A DNA stretch of 64,000 nucleotides from NCBI GenBank assembly GCA_000697665.1, contig KL197712.1, forward strand, positions 1,268,957 through 1,332,956, in the 5' to 3' direction. This DNA is from Jaapia argillacea MUCL 33604. Lineage: Eukaryota; Basidiomycota; Agaricomycetes; Jaapiales; Jaapiaceae. The notes under the pieces were generated by a model. That model ran no database searches. It had not been told where the DNA came from and saw nothing but the letters and a program-made list of their open reading frames with translations. The position numbers and the translations under genes were made by a program. This document shows, in pieces, positions 56,153 through 64,000 of the stretch; the first letter of the stretch is position 1, and the number at the start of each line of letters is the position of its first letter.

Positions 56153-59100
56153 TCAAGCAACAACAGCCCTCCTCCTCGAAACAGGCTTACTCCTCTTCCT
56201 CTTCTTCCCCTCCGCAAACCCACTCGCACTCTTCAAATCCCTCCCCAACAAATCTTCCTTTTTGACTTCATATATCCTCACCTACACGCCACCCACTTGT
56301 CAACACTGTACACATCCCCACAAAAAAGGCAAAGGACTTACGATCCAGTTCTCCGAAGTGAACGCTTCATCTACACACCCAAAGGTTAGCAAGGTAAGAG
56401 GGGGCGAGAAGGAAGGGAACGTACCGAGGACGTCCAACGTAGGACCCACACTAGGCAACTGTTGCCCCCTAACACGATCCATAACCTGTCCACCTCCAAA
56501 CAACTCATGGAACCTAACCCGCATCGCAAACCATCAGCCTCTCCCCCTTAAACCCCAGCCCAAACCCCCCCAAAAAAAAACTCACCGATAATAACTCATC
56601 TTATACATCAAACTCTCCCTCATAGCCTTACTAGCCCCAGCATCAACCTTATACTCCCCTTGCGGCGTAAAATAATTCGGTTCTTGAATCTCATCAGGCC
56701 ACACACCCTGCGCGATCCTAACCATCCACAAAAACTTGTTGATATCGTCCCCCGAGTACCCGATTAGACCGCCAAAGATGATGAGGACGTATGAGACGTC
56801 GTGTTTGCGGAGGATGGGGTAGGCGATTTCTTCGGGGGAGGACATTGCTTTGCCTACTGTTGCTATGTGGGCTGTTGGGGAGGGGTGGGGTTAGTATGGG
56901 GTGAAACGAGATGAAGGTTGGAAGAGGAAGTGGAAGAGGAAGAGGAAAGAAAAGAAAGAAAAAAACCCACTATTATTCCAAGTATTATTATCAACAAGCG
57001 TAGGCCTATCCGCCATCCCCGCAATCTGATACCCATAATCCCACCAACTCATAACAACATCCCCTTCCCCAGTATTCATCCTCAACCAATAATAAGCCTC
57101 TCTAAAATCATCTATAATATGTTGACTTCCATCCGGATTCTGACTCGCCAACACCACACTGGGTGAAGAGTATGCGGAGGAAGTGACGTAGGTGCAATGG
57201 AGGACGAAGAAGAGGAGGAGGGCGGTTGTGTTTAGTAGGATCGTTAGCCGTGTGTCGAGTCCCCATATTCCTGGTTTGGTGCGGGTGGGGGGGTGGAGGG
57301 TTGATACTAGGGAGTCGAGGGCGACTATGCCTGTGGAAGAGTTCGCGGCTGCGGCAGCAGCAGCAGCCTTTTCCTTCTTCGCACTCTTCTTCCCCAACGA
57401 CGGTGATGCCACTCCAGTAGCAGTAGCAGTAGCCGATGGCGCACCACTAGTAGCAGTAACACCACCCGAACCAGTAGAAGCCGCATCACTCTCCTCACCA
57501 TCCTTCCCCTCCCCCCCAACCTCCGGCTCACTAGGATCCAAATAAACATCCAACAACTCACTAACCCCCACAGCCGCACAAACACAAACAACAGGTGTAA
57601 GCGTCAACATCAACCTAACCATCACCCCCGCAAAATAACTCGCCATCACCGCATACACTATAACGAAAACGTGTTCGTCTCGAATTTTGGTTTCGGTTGT
57701 AATTTGGCCTGAGGGGAGGACGGTGGTGGTGGGGGTTCCGCGGAAGAGGAGGATTACGCCTGCTGGGAAGAGGAAGATTAGGAAATGGAGGTCCATGAAG
57801 AAGGAGGGCCAGGCTGTTGGTTGATGTTCGGAGACGGAGGCTATGATGGGGATGTACCTGCACACAAACAATCAGTATCGGTCTTCGAACCCAACACTCC
57901 TCTACCCCGTACAAACACCCAATAATCACAAAGCACTCACTTCTTAGCATACCCAGTATCCCACAAACTATAAAATCTCCCAGTCCAAGGCGCGATCCAT
58001 CCTTTCCAAGTCAACACTCCCATCCCTCCCACACCCACCGCAGTCAGCGCCAAGACCGAAACGAAGAGGATGGTTTGGAAGTGAGAGGAGGAGACGTGTG
58101 AGCGGATTAGGGAGGCGAAGGAGAGGAGTTGGAGGAGGCCGAATATACCTGGGGGGCGGGTTAGAAGGGGGTAAAGAGGGAGAAGGAAGGAGAGGGAAGG
58201 AAGGAGAGGGAAGGAAGGAGAGGGAAGGAAGGGAGAGGGACGAACCAAGAGCAGCCATATGTTCAGACGTCCTAACAGGTTGGAACCCCACAAACGGGAC
58301 TTGCATACTAGCCAAAGTCCCAATCGCATACCACGAACTATAAGCGACGTATAACCTCGAAGAGTACCTTCCCATTAGGATTAGGACGAAAGCGTGGAGT
58401 GGGATCATGTTTGTTATGAATGCATAGCCGCCTTTGATCTGAACGTTAGTTCGTTGTTTAGGGTGTAGAATGAAGCAAGAGATGGAGGGGGGAGGAAGGA
58501 GTAGGGGGAAGGAGGAAGGAAGTAGGAGGAGAGAAGGAACGCACCCCAAGCAGCTACCATATACCCATAAAAGAGTGCCGCCACCGCTCCCCAAAACCCA
58601 CTTCCCAACTTGAGCGCCTTAATCCAAGCATAAAAGGTGAACATCAAGATAAAAATCGCAATAGCCTCATTATCATATGATCCAGCTACGGAACGAGATA
58701 TGTAGCCTGGGACTATGCCTATGAATGCAGCTGCTAGGAGGCCTGCCGAGGGCGATTTCATTTCTTTTGTTAGGCTTTATTCACAGTTAACGTTAGCGTT
58801 AGCCGTGGGAGGAAGGGAGCAAGAAGGAGGAAGGGGGGGAGACGTACAGATAAGTACTGAACGCGGTTAGAGCGCTAAACCCAGGAGCCAACAAGACGCA
58901 AACGTTCCTGATATCGACAGGGAGGTTGAGAGCGTGTAGGGCGTTGTAGATTATACCGGATGTGGCCATTAGACCTGGATAGATTGTCCCGCCTACTACG
59001 CGGCCGAGGGGGTACCATGCTGTTGGGTCGAACCAGTTCCAGAATTCCTGTAGGGGGTTGTTGGTGGTTAGCGTGTGAGGAGGGAGGGGAGGAGGACGTA

Positions 59101-59424
59101 CGTAGAAACCGTTGGACGCTAGGACGCGTGTTGCTCGACTGTAGGGTTCGAAGGTCAACGACCGCTCTGCACACACGTACAACGCAGACTCACTAATTGA
59201 ACCACGGATCACTACACCCCACATCATCAACACACACCCAACACAACAAAGAGAGAAAGGACATACAACTCATGAATGATACTCTCGAAATTGATGACGG
59301 CAAACAACCTAGAAGCGATAGCAGCAGCAGAGATGAGAGCGAGAGCGACTATGCGAAGGAGAGAGGCAGTGTTTGTTATGAATGAAGGGGAGATGTCTTG
59401 GGGGAGGGAGTATGCGGCTGTCAT
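56153..59424 (-). CDS. STT3: Oligosaccharyltransferase catalytic subunit STT3
   Basis: Catalytic subunit of ER N-glycosylation, about 13 TM segments. Start [15 protein letters not shown] (59424). Exon 1 ends in HE, then an 18-nt micro-exon (59194-59211) supplies FDPWFNY to give the acidic catalytic EFDPWFNY motif, followed by [20 protein letters not shown]. Other hallmarks: [33 protein letters not shown], the WWDYG peptide-binding motif in [13 protein letters not shown] (about 57033-57047), then DNNTWNN and [11 protein letters not shown] low-complexity Ala/Ser/Gly insert ([15 protein letters not shown]) lies in the luminal or loop region before it. The end is basic ([19 protein letters not shown]), stop at 56153-56155. 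Introns on the coding strand are strongly C/T-rich. The left duplicate is a pseudogene, so this is the only working copy here. Confidence 0.93.
58150..58245. repeat. Purine-rich minisatellite in an STT3 intron
   Basis: Units close to GGAAGGAGAGGGAA (14-15 nt) repeat about five times on the plus strand, i.e. a C/T-rich tract in the STT3 transcript between the exons ending AALG and beginning IFGLLQ. Similar GGAGGAAGGAG-type runs fill the introns at about 58480-58535 and 58800-58845. Confidence 0.75.
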
Positions 59425-60196
59425 GGCCGCTGGTGCTTGGCGTTGAGCCAGTCGCTGTGGAAGAGTGAAGGATTGTGCTGGCAAGGATGTGGGAGGTCTT
59501 GAAGGTGTAGACGTGTCACGCTAAAAATAGACTTACGCGACCTCTGCTTCCGTTGATCTCATTGGTCCACACTTCAACGATCCTACAAAGTACCCTACGC
59601 TGCTGGCAATACCACGACGCGCTCTCTCTGAAGCGTCGTCAGCACCACCCATTGCATCTTCTCCACAGTAGGGCACATGTCCTACACGAAGGCTGACCTA
59701 CATCCTCCATCACCTATCGACGTCTTCACCTCCAATCACACAATCCAGCCTCACAACCCAACCCTACGATTTGCTTGAACCTTCGCATCTGCCATTACCA
59801 CCCATACCTATGTCCAAGACTCAGCTCTGGAACCGAACAGAGTTGTTATCGATTTCATCCTCAACTGGCTTGGCTTGCAATGGACCCCAGCAAATCCTAA
59901 TCATCAGGGCCATAGACGCGTTCGCTACCTTCTACTAGGCATTTCACTATGCCAGTTGCGCTTACTGTCTTGTGGTCGCTGTGATGCCAAGTTCTGCAAC
60001 CGACGATCTATGAGAATAAAAGTCCTGGACTTCATGTTACCGGATGACTTCCGAGCCTGCACCGCCCGCTCAAGACGTAGGGGACATAAGTATGCGCGGT
60101 CAATCATCACGATATCAGTAAGCCCCCCTATACCCGCCTTTGTTCGAAATCGAAACTGATCCTTACTACAGTAGCATCACAACCAACTCACCGAAA
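59425..60196. other. Intergenic; first copy of a repeated TPR-gene upstream block
   Basis: Contains the STT3 promoter (left) and, from about 59690, a block repeated with divergence at about 61380-61600 (shared words include CAATCCAGCCTCACAAC/CAATCCACCCTCACAAC, GTCCAAGACTCA, GAGTTGTTATCGATTT). Its last part (60001-60100) matches 62150-62240 (CGATCTATGAGA, CTGCACCGCCCGC). No gene is supported. Confidence 0.55.
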
Positions 60197-61167
60197 TGAT
60201 CAAAGAACCCAGAATTGACGAAAATCCCCACCCCTCTCAAATCCTTCTTCGTCCAACTCTTCCCCTCCCTCGTCGCCCATGCACATGTCAATCTCGCCTA
60301 CTACCATCACAATCGCTTCAAACTCAAAGGAGATAAGAACGACTTGGAGAGAGGGATAGTCTACGATCCCAAATCACTGGCATTCCGACCTCTAGGTCAC
60401 CCGCATCATCACTCCTCCATCCTCGACCTCTCCCTCCTCTTCCACGCACGCAATCGATATCCTCGAAGCACTCTCCCTTAATCGTCAAGCATTAGCTCTC
60501 TGCCCAAAAGGCCACCCACACCGCGCCAGAGCTCTAAACTCCCTCTCCTACTCCCTCTTCACGTCCTACCGTCACTCCAATCCACACCCTCCCTCCAAGA
60601 AATCATCACCCACCCCAAAGAAGTTCTATCGCTCCGTCTTACCACTATTCAGAACAAATATCGTGTACCAGCCCTCGATAACCTCGCCTGGCTCTATATG
60701 AAAACAGGCCGACGAGAAGATCGGAACAATCAATCAAATACACTCGGGGTTGATCTCACACGCCAACTAAACCTCGGTCCATATTATACCAACCTCTATA
60801 TACCTCGAAACCGGCCATCGGTACTCACACGACCCAAACGATCTAGAATCATCGATCAACCTCGCGAGACTTGGGGGTGTCGTTGTTACCTACGGGTAGC
60901 TCTCGCCATGCTTGGGCTCTCACTGCTCTCGCTTTTGAATTGGAATCGCGAGGCGGTGAGGATGATTGGGAGGAAGGACTTGTGTTGTATCGGGAAGCGT
61001 TGCAGTGTTGCCCGTATAGGAACATCGATCATACGGAACGTCTGAGTACACTCGCTGGCGTGCTTAGAAGGAGATACGCACGTACGGGCCAGAGGGAAGA
61101 TTTGGAGGAGGCTGAAAGGCTTGAGATGCATGCGGTTGCTATCAGAGCTTCTGGTTTGGCTGGTTGA
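60197..61167 (+). pseudogene. Frameshifted CHAT-less TPR gene, right array copy 1
   Basis: Homologous over its whole length to the intact gene at 62394-63404: start context ACCGAAATG, LFPSLVAHAHVNLAYYHHNRFKLKGDKNDLERGI, then after frame changes NRQALALCPKGHPHRARALNSL, and finally LESRGGEDDWEEGLVLYREALQ...RYARTGQREDLEEAERL. At least three frame changes and an internal loss around 60450-60480 and 60590-60870 break it. The last about 100 codons are still open (60871-61167), so a short TPR peptide could be made, but there is no sign that it is. Confidence 0.8.
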
Positions 61168-62393
61168 TTGGGGTGGTATTTGCTTCAGATTTGTATCCTT
61201 GTAATAACAGAGCTGATACCCTCTTTGCACCCATGCTCTTCCTTTCCTTTTGTTGGTAGTTTAACGCTGCTTGTCGATTGAAGATCCCATCCACTTGACA
61301 TGGCAATACTACGACTCCCTCTCTCTTAAGTGTCCCCAGCACCAAAATCCGTTGCATCTTCTCGACAGTCGGGCTAATGTCGTCATGACCTAGTCCGCAG
61401 CGACGACCTCCAAGCACGCAATCCACCCTCACAACCCTTGAACCTTTGCATCCACTCCTACCACCCATGTCCAAGACTCAACTCTGTCACCCAACGGAGT
61501 TGCTATCGATTTCCTCACCAACCGGTTATGCTTGTAACGGACGCCAACAAGTCCTAACCATAAGGACCACAGATGCGTTCGTTGTTTTCTCCATTCGGGA
61601 GAGTTGCTCGGCATCTTGAGGATGGACGAGCAGTATTCTCGATCATGAGCTATCCTCTAACTTCTTTTCCATTTACCTCCATCTCGGGGTATAGAATCAA
61701 CCCTCGAAAGTGATCAAGCTTCAAGATGTGAGCTGTATTGTCCACGGTCGTGTGGCGATCGCTGTTTGCTTTGAACGATCTTGAAACTCCCAAACAAGGG
61801 CCCTCGCGAATCCGTGGAAGTCAGTCGTCGAAGGCCTCAGGGCCGGATGCATCTGTGTCACGGTGTCAACATCGGATTCAGATGATTGAAAATGTAAGTA
61901 TACGTATGCTTTGTTAGCCCCTTTCAGCGCAACGCGGTTAGCCCACGACATATCTTCACCTCACTGCAAACCTCGACTCATAAATTCACTCCACTAAGTA
62001 GGTGGAGTTGCTTCCTTGGTCCCTGACGACTGCTCTGTGATATACATAGTAAAACGGGCCGGATTTTAATACGGTACCAGATGGCATCAATCGGGGACCG
62101 CACTGCTTACTCCTCCCTACCTCAGCCCTGCATCACCAACAATCGATCTATGAGAGCAAAAAGCCCCGGGTAGTGTAACCTCATGGTACCGAATGACTTC
62201 GGAGTCTGCACCGCCCGCCCAAGACGAGTCATATAGACTCATCCACGCGAGATATGTATGTACACCTCTTCGATTGTATTCTAAGCTCAGTCACCCACCC
62301 CACCATCGACCTCAGTAAGTCTGCTCTCTACTTGCTTTGGGTTGAAGTCGAAACTCATCGCTTCTGCAGCATCGTTCCAACCAATCCACCGAA
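61168..62393. other. Intergenic; second copy of the TPR upstream block
   Basis: The block at about 61380-61600 repeats 59700-59940, and 62140-62240 repeats 60000-60100, with extra sequence between them (about 61620-62130). This is the promoter side of the intact TPR gene at 62394. A third instance begins after 63700. No gene seen. Confidence 0.55.
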
Positions 62394-63404
62394 ATGTCCA
62401 AGGAAGCCACGTTATCGAGCATGGACAAAAAAGGCCACTACGTCGCGTCCACCCCCGACAAACCCCTCCTCGATCGACTCTGCCCCTCCCTTCTTGCTCG
62501 TGTATACACCGATTTCGCTTCCTATCATTACAGTCGTTTCAAACGCAAAGGAGATAAGAACGATATGGAGAAGGGGGTAGATTATGATCGCAAAGCGCTC
62601 GCACTCCGACCAATAGGTCATTCCCATCGCCACGACTCCCTCCTAAACCTCACCATCCTCCTTCGCGCACGATTCGAGCGATGGAGTGTGGTAGACGATT
62701 TGCGAGAGGTCATCCTCCTAAATCGCGAAGCACTCGCTCTATGCCCAAAGGGACATCCATCCCACACCAGAGCTGTCAACAGCCTCTTCCACTCCATCTT
62801 CATGTCGCACCGTCACTCCGGTACGATGCACGATCTAGAGGAAGCCATCAGACACGCCAAAGATGCTCTCGCTCTCAGTCCTATCGGAAACCGACATCGT
62901 ATATCATCCCTCAGCAACCTAGCCGTCTCACTCTCCTGGCTCTATTTAAAAACCGGCCAGCGAGAAGACTTGGAACAATCAATCAAATACACTCGAGAAA
63001 TAATCTCACTCCGAAAAACCAACCTCGGTCCACATTATACCAACCTCGCCATTGTCCTCCAATTCCGACATTCTTACTCGCAAGATCCTAAGGATCTAGA
63101 AGAGACTATCAAGTTCGCAAAATTGGGGGTTTCGCTACCGCCGCGCCGCGATTCAACTCTCACTGCTCTAGCTATCGGACTTGAATCACGAGGCGGCGAG
63201 GATGACCTGGAAGAGTCGATCGTTCTGTATCGCGAAGCCTTGCAGCTTTGTCCTTATGGGCATATCGATCATACCCTCCGTCTGAGCACACTCGCTGGTG
63301 CGCTGAGAAGGAGATACGCACGAACGGGCCAGAGGGAAGATTTGGAGGAGGCAGAGATGTTTGAGAGGCATTCGATTGCTATCAAAGCTTTTGGTTCGAC
63401 TTAG
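62394..63404 (+). CDS. CHAT-less TPR protein, right array copy 2 (intact)
   Basis: Single exon, 336 aa, starting MSKEATLSSMDKKGHYVAS; conserved LLDRLCPSLLARVYTDFASYHYSRF block, then seven TPR-type repeats (ALALRPIGHSHRHDSLL, RWSVVDDLREVILLNREA, ALCPKGHPSHTRAVNSL, ALSPIGNRHRISSLSNL and so on), ending RRYARTGQREDLEEAEMFERHSIAIKAFGST. Same architecture as the minus-strand array but clearly a separate subfamily (for example an N-terminal GHYVASTPDKPLL segment). No catalytic domain. An alternative start at the internal ATG (MDKKGHYVA) is possible and is what the next copy seems to use. Confidence 0.85.
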   Translation: MSKEATLSSMDKKGHYVASTPDKPLLDRLCPSLLARVYTDFASYHYSRFKRKGDKNDMEKGVDYDRKALALRPIGHSHRHDSLLNLTILLRARFERWSVVDDLREVILLNREALALCPKGHPSHTRAVNSLFHSIFMSHRHSGTMHDLEEAIRHAKDALALSPIGNRHRISSLSNLAVSLSWLYLKTGQREDLEQSIKYTREIISLRKTNLGPHYTNLAIVLQFRHSYSQDPKDLEETIKFAKLGVSLPPRRDSTLTALAIGLESRGGEDDLEESIVLYREALQLCPYGHIDHTLRLSTLAGALRRRYARTGQREDLEEAEMFERHSIAIKAFGST

Positions 63405-63972
63405 AGCTGGTAGTGGCAGCCTGCGTCCCTAACCTACCCCTCTTTGTACCCCACGCTCGTCCTTCCCTTCATAGCTCGTTATTCGTATGCCTGCTAAGCA
63501 CGTCGTTTGCAAAACTTCTTCATCAGTATGAGGGGCCACGGATACCAGTCGCCACTCTGCAGAGCTCTTCAAAGAACGCTGCTCGCATTTAGATTCTGCG
63601 TAGGAGAGACGGCGAAACAAGTCTACCGACACACAAATACAAACTCCTCCTCACCTGAACCTCTATTCATTTCACTCTACTGCTAGTACTGGGTGGGGTT
63701 GCTATCTCTCGGTCCCTGCTGATCTATCATGGTGCCGGATGCCGCTGAGACTGCATTGCCAGCATAAACGTCTTATAAGGCCTAAGGACTCATATACGGA
63801 GCTTGTACGGGATATATGCACAGCTCTTCGATTGAGGTGAAATCAATCGTCCAACCACCCACCACGACTCGTCATAAATCCTGCCTTGGTTGAAGTGGAA
63901 ATTCATCGCTGCTGCAGCATCGTTCCAACTAATCCACCGAAATGACCAAAGAAGCCTGCCAGGATATCGAGC
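63405..63972. other. Spacer before the next TPR unit
   Basis: 3' flank of the intact TPR gene followed by the upstream region of the next copy; the sequence before 63940 (GCTGCAGCATCGTTCCAAC, AATCCACCGAAATG) matches that before 62394. No gene seen. Confidence 0.5.
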
Positions 63973-64000
63973 ATGGATGAAAAAGGCCACTTCGTAGCGC
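63973..64000 (+). CDS. Start of a further TPR gene, cut by the window edge
   Basis: Reads MDEKGHFVA, matching MDKKGHYVA of the intact copy. The upstream ATG at 63942 (MTKEACQ), equivalent to the start of the intact gene, is out of frame with it because of a one-base length change, so the internal ATG at 63973 is the likely start. Only nine codons are inside the window, so integrity cannot be judged. Confidence 0.5.

Noticed and set aside
1-64000. CRISPR arrays, prokaryotic operons or phage genes
   Set aside because: None seen; gene structure is eukaryotic throughout.

Overview
The window is genomic DNA of a mushroom-forming basidiomycete (Agaricomycetes). Evidence: genes are dense and cut by many 45-65 nt GT-AG introns, often with CTAAC/CTGAC-like branch points; recognisable eukaryotic housekeeping genes are present (STT3, dynamin-related DNM1, ATP synthase subunit 4, RNase H2 subunit C, BCS1-like AAA ATPase, an HSF-type factor); and there is a large family of TPR proteins with the DLEEAI...REALALCPxGHP repeat style that is expanded in this class. 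The species cannot be named from the sequence.

Left part (1-12.1 kb): a giant TPR-CHAT protein (1714-8117), a TPR array ending in a caspase-like CHAT protease domain with both catalytic residues. It is followed by a divergently transcribed pair of paralogous six-exon genes (8711-9835 minus, 11010-12122 plus; 276 and 279 aa by my splicing). I suspect these are fungal gasdermin-like pore-forming proteins. A CHAT protease beside gasdermin-like genes would be a regulated cell-death (allorecognition or defence) locus, and it is the most interesting candidate system here. It rests on layout, length and motif pattern and needs a structure or profile check.

Middle (15.9-40.2 kb): mostly conserved single-copy genes: BCS1-like ATPase, RNase H2C, a GPI-anchored Ser/Thr-rich wall or membrane protein, ATP4, an unrecognised gene, a small INO80F-like coiled-coil protein, an HSF-type factor, a membrane-anchored alpha/beta hydrolase and DNM1. 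Two long stretches (12.1-15.9 and 30.1-34.4 kb) show no gene I can support.

Right part (40.5-64 kb): a fast-evolving area. On both sides lie tandem arrays of short CHAT-less TPR genes (about 335-350 aa), with truncated and frameshifted copies and a unit that runs off the right edge. Between them a tandem duplication has made two copies of a seven-TM-type membrane protein gene. The left copy of the adjacent STT3 gene has collapsed to a pseudogene. The right copy's upstream region took in a terminal-inverted-repeat element (52395-53840) that itself carries a second, fold-back element (52651-53409); both have 9-bp target duplications. Functional STT3 is at 56153-59424 and places part of its catalytic EFDPWFNY motif on an 18-nt micro-exon.

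Exon limits were worked out by eye from splice signals and reading frame; where a join is ambiguous this is stated.
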